A stretch of 64,000 nt of DNA, from assembly GCA_019359435.1 (NCBI GenBank), contig JAHHHI010000103.1, positions 46,669 to 110,668 of the forward strand, read 5' to 3'. Below, piece after piece: positions 33,408-43,800 of this stretch. Each line of letters starts with the position of its first letter. The first letter of the stretch is position 1. The notes beneath the pieces were generated by a model. The model did no database searches and had not been told where the DNA came from. It was given only the letters and a program-made list of their open reading frames with translations. Source of the DNA: Kaiparowitsia implicata GSE-PSE-MK54-09C (GTDB lineage Bacteria; Cyanobacteriota; Cyanobacteriia; Elainellales; Elainellaceae). The translations under genes were made by a program, and so were the position numbers.

Positions 33408-34686
33408 CCAGTCCACCGGCAAGGGACGCGGCGCAGTCGAAATTGGCGCAAAGCTGCTTACCGTAGTGATTAAGTCAGCGCGCCAGAGTGGCCGGAAGCT
33501 AGCCTGGATCGCGCGCAACGAAGGTGTAGCGGGTGCTGCACACCGGCTGCGCGTCAAGTTTTCCAGCGCGCTGCGGCCGCCCGGTGGTCAGCGTATTGTT
33601 AGAGATCAGGACTTGCTGGGTGCCGATCTAGATCATCCGCCTGCACGCCCGGCGGCACGACCGACCCCCGGCGAGACCATAACGCTCAATTGGATCATGA
33701 CGGCGCCCAATGCCGGCTCCGGCGGGCACACGACTATCTTTCGCATTATCCGACATCTGGAGGCCAACGGCTATCGGAGCCGGGTCTATTTCTACGATGC
33801 GCGTCTGACCAGTCACGATCAATATGAGGCGGCACTGCGAGAGTATTACGGATTTCATGGCCCGGTGGGCCGATTTGAGGCGGGGATGGAGGATGCACAT
33901 GGGGTAGTGGCCACCAGTTGGCCCACCGCCTACGCCTCCTATTGCGCCTCCAGCGCGGGCAAGCGGTTTTACTTTGTGCAGGACTACGAACCCGATTTCT
34001 ATCCCGTCAGCACCGAGCGCATCTTGGCCGACAACACCTATCGCATGGGTTTTCACGCCATCACCGCAGGCCGCTGGCTGGCGCAAAAACTGCGCACCGA
34101 GTTTGCAATGGACGCGGATCCATTCGAGTTTGGATGTGACACCGCCAGCTACGCCAATCGCGGAATGCCTCGAACGGGCATTGCCTTTTATGCCCGGCCG
34201 GGTACGCCGCGGCGCGGCTTCGATCTGGGTATCCTGGCGCTACAGCTTTTTGCGGCGAGGCGCCCCGACATCGATATTCACCTCTACGGAGAAAGTGTCG
34301 GCAGGCTGCCCTTCAAGGCTGTCAGCCATGGCTTGGTCAATCAGCACCAGTTGAACGATCTTTATAACTGTTGCTATGCCGGTCTCAGTCTGTCCTTGAC
34401 GAATGTGTCGCTGGTGCCGCTCGAGATGTTGGCGTCTGGGTGCATTCCCGTCCTCAACGACGCGCCCCACAATCGGCTGGTTATCGACAGTCCCTTCGTG
34501 CGCTACGCGGCCGCAACGCCGCAAGCGTTGGCGGAAAGTCTTGAGGACATCGTAGCCATGCCAGAATTCGCAGCCTACTCACGCGCCGCGTCCGACAGTC
34601 AGCAGGGCGTGCACTGGAAGAGCGCAGGCGAGGACGTTGACCGGGCGATCCGCGCCGTCCTCGAAACGGGAGGAGCGGCATGGTGA
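33400..34686 (+). CDS. Glycosyltransferase, WsaF-like (GT4-type rhamnosyltransferase)
   Basis: This is a 428-residue protein. After ~95 residues of charged N-terminal sequence come a WsaF-like first Rossmann domain (LNWIMTAPNAGSGGHTTIF, RFYFVQDYEPDFYPVS) and a GT-B second domain (TGIAFYARPGTPRRGFDLG, IHLYGESVG, LSLSLTNVSLVPLEMLASG). The FVQDYEPDFYP segment is typical of WsaF, a beta-1,2-rhamnosyltransferase of S-layer glycans. Three start codons occur in a row (TTG 33394, GTG 33397, ATG 33400); ATG 33400 has GGAG at the best distance. It overlaps both neighbours by a few bases, so the three transferases act on one repeat unit. Confidence 0.8.
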   Translation: MLDQSTGKGRGAVEIGAKLLTVVIKSARQSGRKLAWIARNEGVAGAAHRLRVKFSSALRPPGGQRIVRDQDLLGADLDHPPARPAARPTPGETITLNWIMTAPNAGSGGHTTIFRIIRHLEANGYRSRVYFYDARLTSHDQYEAALREYYGFHGPVGRFEAGMEDAHGVVATSWPTAYASYCASSAGKRFYFVQDYEPDFYPVSTERILADNTYRMGFHAITAGRWLAQKLRTEFAMDADPFEFGCDTASYANRGMPRTGIAFYARPGTPRRGFDLGILALQLFAARRPDIDIHLYGESVGRLPFKAVSHGLVNQHQLNDLYNCCYAGLSLSLTNVSLVPLEMLASGCIPVLNDAPHNRLVIDSPFVRYAAATPQALAESLEDIVAMPEFAAYSRAASDSQQGVHWKSAGEDVDRAIRAVLETGGAAW

Positions 34687-35639
34687 GCGTGGAGGTGGTT
34701 ATCCCCTGCTACAACTATGCAAGATACCTGAGGCAAAGCGTCGAAAGCGCTCTGAATCAGGAAAGCGTGGCGGTGCGGGTCCTCATTATTGACGATTGCT
34801 CAACTGATGCATCAGCCGAGGTTGGGGAGGCGCTGGCTCAACAATACGATGCCGTGCATTTTCGCCGGCACGAAGCCAATATGGGACATATTGCGACCTA
34901 CAATGAGGGTATCGCCGAACTCAATGGCGACTATTTCCTACTGCTGTCCGCCGACGACTATCTGCTGCCGGGTGCACTGCTAAGAGCGGTAAGCGTGATG
35001 GAGGAGCACCTCCAAGTCGGATTCGTGTTCGGCCGCGCTCTGCTGAGAGGCGACAATGCGCCCCCCGAACGCCTGACGCCGCTGCCGAAACGGCTGACCA
35101 CGGATGGCAGCGCGGTCCTTAGCGGCAGGCGCTTTGTGGAGTATTCCCGCGCGCGGAACATCGTGCCGACGCCCAGCGCAGTGGTGCGAACCAACCTGCA
35201 GCTCGCCGTCGGGGGCTACCGGCAGGACCTGCCGCACACCGGTGACATGGAGATGTGGCTGCGGCTGGCTGCGCGGGCCGATGTAGGTTACCTCGATGAA
35301 GATCAGGCGGTGTATCGGATGCACGGTACTAACATGTCCAAGGCATATGACGGGTTGGCGGACCTAAAGGCCCGTGCCAAAGCGCTGGACGCCTTTTTTG
35401 CAGATGGGGTTTCAAGGATTGACCCCACAGGCGCGTTGCAGCGCGAATGCTTACACCACTTCGCCGGGGAAGCTTTCCGCCATGCCAGGATGGCGCTAAA
35501 CCGCGGCGAACTAGAGGCCGCCGATCGCTTCGGGGACTATGGATTATCGGTCTCGCCGACCGCGAGACGGTCGATTGACTGGCTCAAGTTTTCGCTCAAG
35601 CGGACGCTCCGTAGAATGTCCCCCATTGCCGGGCACTGA
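34680..35639 (+). CDS. Glycosyltransferase family 2
   Basis: This is a 319-residue GT-A enzyme with VEVVIPCYNYARYLRQSVES, VLIIDDCSTDASAEV, a LLLSADDYLLPGALLRA acidic metal site, and the late PHTGDMEMWLRLAARADVGYL that contains the conserved (D/E)-x-W-x-x-R-like catalytic region, followed by YRMHGTNMSK. Donor and acceptor cannot be named. The start overlaps the stop of the previous transferase (7 bases). Its last 96 bases lie antisense to the end of the polymerase gene, an unusually long convergent overlap. Confidence 0.85.
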   Translation: MVSVEVVIPCYNYARYLRQSVESALNQESVAVRVLIIDDCSTDASAEVGEALAQQYDAVHFRRHEANMGHIATYNEGIAELNGDYFLLLSADDYLLPGALLRAVSVMEEHLQVGFVFGRALLRGDNAPPERLTPLPKRLTTDGSAVLSGRRFVEYSRARNIVPTPSAVVRTNLQLAVGGYRQDLPHTGDMEMWLRLAARADVGYLDEDQAVYRMHGTNMSKAYDGLADLKARAKALDAFFADGVSRIDPTGALQRECLHHFAGEAFRHARMALNRGELEAADRFGDYGLSVSPTARRSIDWLKFSLKRTLRRMSPIAGH

Positions 35640-36995
35640 CTGCGACCGTCGCGCAACCACGGTCCTTGCCGTCCTTTTTGGACCTTCCGGATCCGCGGTC
35701 ACGTCGCCTAGCCACATGCCGCTGCCCAGCAGCAACAGGAAAAAGACATATGTCCCGTTCCAAAAATGAACGGCCCATCCGGTGAGAAACCATGAAGCCA
35801 TCGAGATTAGATATGCTGTTCGATAGTCGGTGTGGCGGGCGTCCAGAGGCCGGGTGCTGATCACCGCCATCAGGGCCGCCGCGAATGCCCCAAAGAACAG
35901 CAGGCCGGCCGGCAGGCCGTAGGTGATGGCATTGTAAAGCCAAAACATGTCGACGCTCGGAGGCATCCACTCCGGCCGGACCCAGGCGCCCATGCCCACG
36001 CCAAACCAAGGGTAACTGGCGACCGATCGCGTGCCATATTCCCAAATCAATGTGCGGAAGAAGGCCGATTGTGGCTCGAAGGCGTACGACAACAGAATGT
36101 TTATGAGCGGACGTTTTGCCATCAACTGGATGGCAAGCAGCATGAGGGCGGCTGTTGAAATCAAGATAACCCAGCGTCCCGGTATCCTGCGCGTTACCCG
36201 ATCCCAAATCATGAGCCCGATCTGGATAATCATAGCACCCAATGGGCCCGAGGACAGCGAGAGTGCTGCCGTAATGCCGACCGCGCTGCTTCGCATCCAG
36301 CGGCGCACGAAGGTTAGCTCCCGGCCCCAAACGATGTGCGTCAGCGTCAGGACGCTGCCAAGGCAGACCCCGCTTAGGATTGGATGGTCAAAGAATAGCT
36401 GCACCCGCCGCAGCCCCCAGCGCGTTTCCTTGTCGGTGATACCGGTGGTCTGGTAGATGTAAGAGGCCAGCTCCATGTAGATGTTGCGGCCGGTGACGGT
36501 CTCAATAACGGCGAATGGCGCCAGCGTCAGCACTACAATGCTCAGCATTCGCACTAAAGCGAGAAAGTCGTCGGCATTCCGGATGCAGCAGCGCGCCAGG
36601 AAATACGGCGTCAAAGTCTCCAGAAGCTGGATGCCGCCCGTTTGAGCAGCGATGGCGACCCCATGCACCGCCGTTAGGCTGATCAGGCACCATATGCCGA
36701 AGAGCAGGATCAGGACATCCGCCAGCCGGGGCCGTCCCGCGCGTCCCTGGGCCAGCCAGACCAGGCAGGGCATAAACAGCACAATCAACGCGATGCGGTA
36801 TGGGGTAAGGCGGATCGGACCGGCATAGATCACGAACGGCATTACCCAGGTAATGAGCAGGAAAGCCACCGCCCAATGTAGGTGGGACGATCTGGTGGCC
36901 GCCTTCGCGCGCGCCAAAGTTGGCCAGCGATCTCGCAGTACCGCGCCGGCAACGCGTTGGGGCAAAATTGCGCGACTTGTGGCAGGCGCCGACAT
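35544..36995 (-). CDS. Wzy-like polysaccharide polymerase (O-antigen ligase/polymerase family)
   Basis: This is a 483-residue membrane protein with about 11-12 predicted helices. A large periplasmic loop lies between helices (VTGRNIYMELASYIYQTTG to KETRWGLRRVQLFFDHPILSG), and a second region reads YEGTRS-like (WEYGTRSVASYPWFGVGMG), matching the O-antigen polymerase/ligase pattern of Arg-rich periplasmic loops. Wzy polymerases are poorly conserved, so the call rests on topology and on being the only such protein in the locus. The last ~45 residues are hydrophilic and basic. Its 3' end is antisense to the GT2 gene for 96 bases. Confidence 0.75.
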   Translation of the reverse strand: MSAPATSRAILPQRVAGAVLRDRWPTLARAKAATRSSHLHWAVAFLLITWVMPFVIYAGPIRLTPYRIALIVLFMPCLVWLAQGRAGRPRLADVLILLFGIWCLISLTAVHGVAIAAQTGGIQLLETLTPYFLARCCIRNADDFLALVRMLSIVVLTLAPFAVIETVTGRNIYMELASYIYQTTGITDKETRWGLRRVQLFFDHPILSGVCLGSVLTLTHIVWGRELTFVRRWMRSSAVGITAALSLSSGPLGAMIIQIGLMIWDRVTRRIPGRWVILISTAALMLLAIQLMAKRPLINILLSYAFEPQSAFFRTLIWEYGTRSVASYPWFGVGMGAWVRPEWMPPSVDMFWLYNAITYGLPAGLLFFGAFAAALMAVISTRPLDARHTDYRTAYLISMASWFLTGWAVHFWNGTYVFFLLLLGSGMWLGDVTADPEGPKRTARTVVARRSQSVPGNGGHSTERPLERKLEPVNRPSRGRRDR

Positions 36996-37243
36996 CGAAA
37001 CTCTCTTTCAGATGAGCCACCAGCGTAGTTGGGTTTGACGGGTGAGCACGATTGATAAAACGAGTTAGGTTTGGGGGCCGAACGCCTTTTTGCAATCACA
37101 TGCCTGCCAATTTTACCCGGCGCGCAACCTGTCTAACTAGATAGGCCTAAGCAACTACGGCGATTGCCGCCCCCAGGATTTCCCGATCTACTTCAAGCCC
37201 ATAGGCTTTCGACGGCTGTGTGACGCGCGAAGGATAGCGGGCG

Positions 37244-38287
37244 ATGACGATACTGGTGACGGGGGGTGCTGGGTTTATCGGATCGAACTTCATCAACGAA
37301 TGGATCGAGCAGGTCGATGAACCTGTCATCAATCTGGACCTGCTTACTTACGCTGGTAACCCGGACAATCTGCGCGAGATTGCAGGTTCGCCACAGTACC
37401 TATTCGTCCACGCTAACATTTGCGATGGCGAGCGAGTAGGCGAACTGCTCGATCGCTATGAGGTGCGCGCGCTCATTCACTTTGCCGCCGAGAGCCACGT
37501 TGATCGCTCCATTTCCGGGCCGCAGAGCTTCGTGCAGACCAATATTGTTGGAACCAGTCGGCTGCTTGACGCGGCGTTGCCGCACTGGCGGAAAGTGAGT
37601 GATTTCCGCTTTCTGCATGTTTCGACTGACGAGGTTTTTGGCTCGCTTGAGCCGGACGAGGCGCCGTTTGTGGAAGCCTGCACCTACAAGCCCAACAGCC
37701 CATACGCAGCGAGCAAGGCGGCATCAGATCATCTGGTGCGCGCCTACGGCCAGACCTATGGGTTGCCGGTTCTGATCACCCATTGCTCCAACAACTACGG
37801 TCCCTATCACTTCCCCGAGAAGTTGATACCGCTGCTGATCAACAATGCCATCAGCGGCAAGGATTTGCCGCTTTACGGCGACGGACGGCAGGTGCGGGAC
37901 TGGCTTTATGTTGCCGATCATTGCCGGGCGCTCCGCATGGTGCTGGCCGAGGGAAAGCCAGGCCAAACTTACAATATAGGCGGCAGTGCCGAGCGGCAGA
38001 ACATCGAGGTCGCTCGCACCGTATGCGCGGTGCTCGATGACGTTCGCCCCAGGCAAGACGGCCGCTCCTATGGCGACCAGATCGTTCTGGTTCGCGATCG
38101 CCCAGGCCACGACCGCCGGTATGCGGTCGACACCACAAAGCTGCGTACCGAGCTGGGATGGGAGCCCCTTCAAAATTTCGACGCCGGGATAGAAAAGACC
38201 GTGCGCTGGTATCTTGAGCACCCCGACTGGGTCGCGTCGGTCACTGGAGGCACCTACCGTGAGTGGGTCGCAAGGCAATACGCATGA
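37244..38287 (+). CDS. rfbB: dTDP-glucose 4,6-dehydratase
   Basis: This is a 347-residue extended SDR catalysing step two of dTDP-L-rhamnose synthesis. It shows ILVTGGAGFIGSNFI, FAAESHVDRSISGP, VSTDEVFGSLEPDEAPF with the catalytic Asp-Glu, SPYAASKAASDHLVRAY with Tyr and Lys, and SNNYGPYHFPEKLIPLLI, all diagnostic of RfbB. It is the first gene of the rfbBDAC operon and its stop overlaps rfbD by ATGA. The ~250 bases upstream must hold the operon promoter. Confidence 0.95.
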   Translation: MTILVTGGAGFIGSNFINEWIEQVDEPVINLDLLTYAGNPDNLREIAGSPQYLFVHANICDGERVGELLDRYEVRALIHFAAESHVDRSISGPQSFVQTNIVGTSRLLDAALPHWRKVSDFRFLHVSTDEVFGSLEPDEAPFVEACTYKPNSPYAASKAASDHLVRAYGQTYGLPVLITHCSNNYGPYHFPEKLIPLLINNAISGKDLPLYGDGRQVRDWLYVADHCRALRMVLAEGKPGQTYNIGGSAERQNIEVARTVCAVLDDVRPRQDGRSYGDQIVLVRDRPGHDRRYAVDTTKLRTELGWEPLQNFDAGIEKTVRWYLEHPDWVASVTGGTYREWVARQYA

Positions 38288-39168
38288 GGATGTTGATCAT
38301 CGGCGGGTCCGGCCAAGTGGGGTGGGAGTTGCAGCGCGCGCTGCTCCCTCTGGGTGAAGTGGTGCTAGCCAGGCGTGACGCGTTGGATCTGAGCGCGCCG
38401 GAGACTTTCGAGAAGGTGTTGGACATCTACCAACCCGACGCTGTGATCAACGCTGGGGCATACACAGCAGTCGATGCGGCCGAGGCCCATCCAGAGCTGG
38501 CGGACGCCATCAATCATCGGGCAGTAGCGGTCCTGGCCGATCTGGCCGCGCGCCGTGGCATTTGGCTTGTCCACTACTCGTCCGACTATGTATTTGACGG
38601 GCACGGCAGCGCGCCATTCAACGAGACCCACCCGACCGGTCCGCTCAACATCTATGGCGCAAGCAAACTGGCCGGCGACTTGGCGATCGTCGCCGCGAGC
38701 TGTAAACATCTGATACTACGGACTTCGTGGGTATATTCGCCCCGGGGCAGTAATTTCGTGCGCAGCATCCTGAGGCTGGCAGGAGAGCGCGATCAGTTGC
38801 GCGTGGTAGCCGATCAATTCGGTGCCCCAACCAGTGCTGAGTTGATTGCCGACATTACCGCGCATGCGCTGGCGCGGTTGGAGGAGGCGGGGGGCGGTTC
38901 AGGCATTTATCACCTTGCCGCAGCCGGCGAGACCAATTGGCATCACATTGCCCAGACCGTGGTTGCGGAGGCGCGAAGGCTTGGGTGCCACATCAAGTTG
39001 GAGCCCCTAGCGATCGAGCCGATAACGACCTCTCAGTACCAGGCGGCGGCAGTTCGACCACTGAACTCACGTCTCGATACCGGCAAGCTGCGGGAAATCT
39101 TTGGCGTCGCGCTGCCGGATTGGCGGGCGGGGGTGGAGCGCACCGTTGCCGAGTTGGTGGCGTCATGA
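38284..39168 (+). CDS. rfbD: dTDP-4-dehydrorhamnose reductase
   Basis: This 294-residue SDR performs the last step to dTDP-L-rhamnose. The NAD(P) motif is [57 protein letters not shown] with the catalytic Tyr and Lys, and [15 protein letters not shown] follow in family order. The start ATG 38284 overlaps the rfbB stop. It ends with an ATGA overlap into rfbA. Confidence 0.95.
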   Translation: MRMLIIGGSGQVGWELQRALLPLGEVVLARRDALDLSAPETFEKVLDIYQPDAVINAGAYTAVDAAEAHPELADAINHRAVAVLADLAARRGIWLVHYSSDYVFDGHGSAPFNETHPTGPLNIYGASKLAGDLAIVAASCKHLILRTSWVYSPRGSNFVRSILRLAGERDQLRVVADQFGAPTSAELIADITAHALARLEEAGGGSGIYHLAAAGETNWHHIAQTVVAEARRLGCHIKLEPLAIEPITTSQYQAAAVRPLNSRLDTGKLREIFGVALPDWRAGVERTVAELVAS

Positions 39169-40049
39169 GCCGGCGGGGCATTATCTTAGCGGGCGGCAAC
39201 GGGACGCGTTTGCACCCGGCGACATACGCAATGTCCAAGCAGCTTTTGCCGGTCTACGACAAACCTATGATCTATTATTCAATGACCACGCTGATGTTGG
39301 CCGGAATTCGGGAAATGCTGCTGATTTCCACCCCCGAAGACCTGCCGCGCTTCCGCCGCTTGTTCGGCAGTGGGGAGCAGTGGGGTACATCGTTCTCCTA
39401 CGCTGAGCAGCCCAGGCCCGATGGGCTGGCGCAGGCCTTTCTGATCGGCGAAGAATTTATTGGCGACCGCTCAAGTGCCCTCGTGCTCGGGGACAATTTG
39501 TTTTTCGGGCACGACTTCCCGTTGCTGCTCAAGCATGCAGGCGGCGTGGACGCGGGCGCAACCGTGTTTGTCTACCACGTCAACGATCCATACCGTTACG
39601 GTGTGGCCGAGTTCAATGACCAAGGGGTGGTCATCGGCATCGAGGAAAAGCCAGCCGAGCCAAAGTCAAACTACGCGGTCACGGGCCTGTATTTCTACGA
39701 CAACGAAGTCGTGGGCCTGGCAAAAACCCTTGCGCCCTCAGCGCGAGGTGAACTTGAGATCACTGACCTCAATCGTCTCTATCTGGAGCGGGGCGAACTC
39801 CGCGTCGAGGTCATGGGGAGAGGGTACGCCTGGCTCGACACCGGCACCCATGACTCTTTGCTTGATGCTGGTCAGTTTATTGCCACGGTGGAGCGCCGTC
39901 AGGGACAAAAGATTGCCTGCCCGGAAGAGATCGCCTGGCGGCAGGGTTGGATAGATACCGACCAGCTGCTGGCGCTGGCCGCCACCCTTGAGCATAGCGG
40001 CTACGGGCTTTACCTGCGCCGCCTGGCGGAGGAGGGGGGAATGCCGTGA
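39165..40049 (+). CDS. rfbA: Glucose-1-phosphate thymidylyltransferase
   Basis: This is a 294-residue nucleotidyltransferase for step one of the rhamnose pathway. It carries [53 protein letters not shown] with the catalytic Asp, the [19 protein letters not shown] segment and the late [18 protein letters not shown], all diagnostic of RmlA/RfbA. ATG 39165 overlaps the rfbD stop; the longer in-frame start at 38937 lies inside rfbD. The stop overlaps rfbC by GTGA. Confidence 0.95.
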   Translation: MSRRGIILAGGNGTRLHPATYAMSKQLLPVYDKPMIYYSMTTLMLAGIREMLLISTPEDLPRFRRLFGSGEQWGTSFSYAEQPRPDGLAQAFLIGEEFIGDRSSALVLGDNLFFGHDFPLLLKHAGGVDAGATVFVYHVNDPYRYGVAEFNDQGVVIGIEEKPAEPKSNYAVTGLYFYDNEVVGLAKTLAPSARGELEITDLNRLYLERGELRVEVMGRGYAWLDTGTHDSLLDAGQFIATVERRQGQKIACPEEIAWRQGWIDTDQLLALAATLEHSGYGLYLRRLAEEGGMP

Positions 40050-40612
40050 ACGCAAGGAGTCTGGAGTTAGACGGGCTGCTGGTGCTCGAGCCTCAGTTCT
40101 TTGCCGACGAACGGGGCGGGTTCTTTGAAAGTTACAACGCCCGCAAATTCGCCGACCTCAGCGGACACAACGTTCAGTTTGTTCAGGACAACCACTCCCA
40201 ATCACGGGCCGGCGTGCTGCGGGGCTTGCACCACCAACTTGCACCTGGCGAGCAGGGGAAGCTGGTGCGTGCCATTCGGGGAGCGATTTTTGATGTCGCG
40301 GTCGACATCCGTCACGGTTCGGAGACTTTTGGACGTTGGGCGGGCATTCTCCTTTCGGCCGAAAATCGCAAGCAATTGTGGATTCCGCCTGGCTTTGCTC
40401 ATGGTTTCCTCGCCCTGTCAGATTGTGAAGTCCTCTATAAGGCCGATGCCTATTATGCCCCGGCACTGGAAAGATCGATCCGCTGGGACGATCCTTCCAT
40501 CGGCGTGGACTGGCCCCTGCTCGGTCCTCCAATCCTGTCACCAAAGGACGCCGCTGCCGGTTCGCTCCATCAGGCAAGGGGCACACTCAGCTCGGCCCTC
40601 GTCACCCCCTGA
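40046..40612 (+). CDS. rfbC: dTDP-4-dehydrorhamnose 3,5-epimerase
   Basis: This 188-residue cupin-fold epimerase performs step three of dTDP-L-rhamnose synthesis. [16 protein letters not shown], the catalytic His in [58 protein letters not shown] and the final [17 protein letters not shown] are the RfbC hallmarks. The start is GTG, coupled to the rfbA stop. It completes the four-gene rhamnose operon in the order B-D-A-C. Confidence 0.95.
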   Translation: MNARSLELDGLLVLEPQFFADERGGFFESYNARKFADLSGHNVQFVQDNHSQSRAGVLRGLHHQLAPGEQGKLVRAIRGAIFDVAVDIRHGSETFGRWAGILLSAENRKQLWIPPGFAHGFLALSDCEVLYKADAYYAPALERSIRWDDPSIGVDWPLLGPPILSPKDAAAGSLHQARGTLSSALVTP

Positions 40613-40863
40613 TTGGCGACCGATCAATGTCTTTCGGGTCCGGCTGTCGAGCGCAGTTCTAGCGCAGCTAGATCGGACATTTCCCATTTTTGGCACTGGC
40701 GGGCATTACTGTCGGCAAATCTAGGCCCTTTGGAGGGTGGGGACTATTTCGAAGCGACGCGGCACCATCTGCCTTTGACGACTTACCCTCTCTAAATCCT
40801 TCGATTGATTTCGAGCGTCTTTGCACTCTGACATTCTGCATCACTGCGGAATGGGAGGGTGAT

Positions 40864-43800
40864 GTGAAATCCTACAGTAACTTGGCCCTAGGTGAGGCAA
40901 CCCAGTTCCAAAACGTAGCTCTTGGTACTGTGTCAGCGTTGCGGCAACGTCACAGCGGCAACCCGCAGCCCAAATTGGTGGCAAACTTCCGGCGGGACAA
41001 GACGGCCAGCAAGTGGGCAGCGACCATCGCCCGGCAGCCGGAAAGCGCAGTACGCAATACCAAAATCCAGGCGCCGATGCCCCTGGCCCACGCGTGGGGT
41101 TTTGCGCATCAGCAATTTCTGGCGGGCCATTCCGGCCTGGACGTCCCCCGCGGAATGATCCAGACGCTGTCGCCGACGCCTCTCTTGCTGGGCCCGGTAC
41201 TGCCGCAGCCGCACGATACCGAGATGGCACCCGCAGAGACTGGGCCTAACTTAGCCCCACACTCAGTCTCAGACGCAGACTCAGGGGCGGCAGGGCCCGT
41301 TGCCTCGACCTCGTTGCTGTCGAGCGAAACAGCAGCGGCGCCAATGGAGTCTGCCGCGCCTCCGACCCATCGCCAGGACGCCATTGAGCTGAAGTTTAGC
41401 CCAGTCGAACCTGCAGCATCGCCGCCATTGGAAGCGGCTCCGGAAAGCGCTATGACCTCAGGGACCACGGCCTGGCAGGCCAGCTGGCTTTCGGCGGCAT
41501 CGGTGAGCGCGTGCGGGTCTTGCACGGGGCGCGCCTGCACGATGTGCTCGGTTCGCACCGGTGGGCCACTGAAGTCAAATGGGCTTCCTACAGGGTATGC
41601 ACCCCGCACGTTGATCCTATACGAGCCCGACCAAGATTTGGTCGGTGGGAGCAGCTCGCCTGATACCGTGTCCACCCTCTACAGCCCAACGTCAGAAAAC
41701 ACGAGTCTGAGCGCTCAAAGCGAGCTTAGTTCCGCCGATCAGGCCAATGCAATTGTTCTGGAAAACCAGAAACAAGGCACGCCCGAGAGCGTATGGATGA
41801 TCGGCTTGGGCGACCCATCCATTGAGGGCTTCGCGGCGCAGTTCACCATCAATCATGGCCAGACCGTCGACTTTAAGATCAACACCGACTCTACGAACTA
41901 CCGGATCGATATCTATCGTTTGGGATACTATGGGGGCGACGGCGCACGCCTGGTCTCGACCATCGATCAAAACCTGGCCACGGCACAGATTCAGCCCATC
42001 CCGATAATCGATCCGGAGACCAGACTGGTCGACGCTGGCAACTGGAACGTGACCGCCTCCTGGGCAATTCCAGCCGATGCGGTGTCCGGCGTGTACTTCG
42101 CTAGACTGACCCGCTTCGACGGCTCGGGCGGCGAGAACATGATACCGTTCATCGTGCGCGACGACGAAGCGCCAAGTGACGTCACGTTCCAGACTTCCGA
42201 CACCACCTGGCAGGCTTACAACTGGTGGGGCGGATACAATCTTTATGGTGGCATCGACGAGGCCGGCCGCGCGGGTCGGGCGAGCGCCGTCAGCTACAAC
42301 CGACCGATTATCTCCCGTGATGGCGGTTTTGCGTCTGGACCGCAGGACTTCATCTTTGGAGCCGAGTATCCTGCCATCCGCTTCCTTGAGCAGAACGGCT
42401 ATGACGTCAATTACATCTCGGGCATCGATACGGCCTCCACTGGCGCGCAATTACTGAACAGCAAGATATTTCTGTCTGTGGGGCACGACGAATATTGGTC
42501 TGCAGACCAACGCACCAACGTGGAAGCCGCTCGGGACGCCGGGGTCAATCTCTCGTTCTGGAGCGGCAACGAGGTTTATTGGGAGATTCGCTGGGAGGCC
42601 AGCATTGATGGCACCGGGACGCCATACAAGACCATGGTGGCCTACAAGGAGATTTGGGACAACGACAATACTGACACGGCTGGCACAACATCCACCTGGC
42701 GCGATCCGATATATGGCTCGGGCCTGCCGGAGAACAGTCTGACGGGCACAATGTTTACGGTCGATTCCTACCGGTTGGACGCGATCGAAGTCCCCTACGA
42801 CATGTCGAATCTACGCTTCTGGCGCAATACCGCGGTGGCCGATATCGAGCCCGGCGAGGTCTACACATTGACCAAGAATCTGCTTGGTTACGAATGGGAT
42901 TCCGATCTCGACAATGGGTTCCGACCAGCTGGCCTTGTGCCGCTTTCCTCCACCACCGTCGATGTCAACAGCCTGCTGCTTGATTACGGCAACTCCGTGG
43001 GGCCGGGAACATCGTCGCATAGCCTTACTCTTTATCGCGCCCCCAGTGGAGCGTTGGTTTTTGGCGCGGGCACGGTCTATTGGAGCTGGGGCCTTGATGC
43101 CAACCACGACAATGAAGCCACGCCGACCGACCCAAATGTTCAGCAGGCGATGATCAACCTGTTTGCGGAAATGGGGGTGCAACCGACGACGCTGATGCAG
43201 AGCCTGGTCGCCGCTGCCCAGTCCACAGACAATCTGGCGCCTACAACCAACATTACTTCTCCTACCACGACGGGCACCCTGACTGCCGCGGAAACCGTGA
43301 TCATCACCGGCACCGCCACCGATGAGGGCGGCGGCGCAGTTGCGGTTGTGGAAGTGTCAACTGACGGCGGTGGGCGCTGGCACCGCGCGACGGGTTTTGA
43401 CAACTGGACCTACAGTTGGACGCCGCTGGTTGGAGGGACCTACACCATTCTCTCGCGCGCGGTCGATGACAGCATCAACCTCGAAACACCTAACGCTGGC
43501 GTTACCGTGACTGTCGACCAGGGCGGTGGCGGCAACCTTTTTGCGCCGTCCGAAGTGCCGGCGGAGCCATTTTCCAGTGACCCCACGCCCGTGAACGTCG
43601 GCGTCACGTTCAGCTCCACGCAATCGGGCAGTATCGTTGGTCTGCGCTACTACAAGGGCCTAGGGAACACCGGCGAACACATAGGTTCGCTTTGGAGCTC
43701 GACCGGAAATTTGCTCGCTAGCGCCACCTTCAAGAACGAAACGCAAAGTGGCTGGCAGACGGTCATCTTTGACAGCCCGGTGTCGATCACGGCCGGAACA

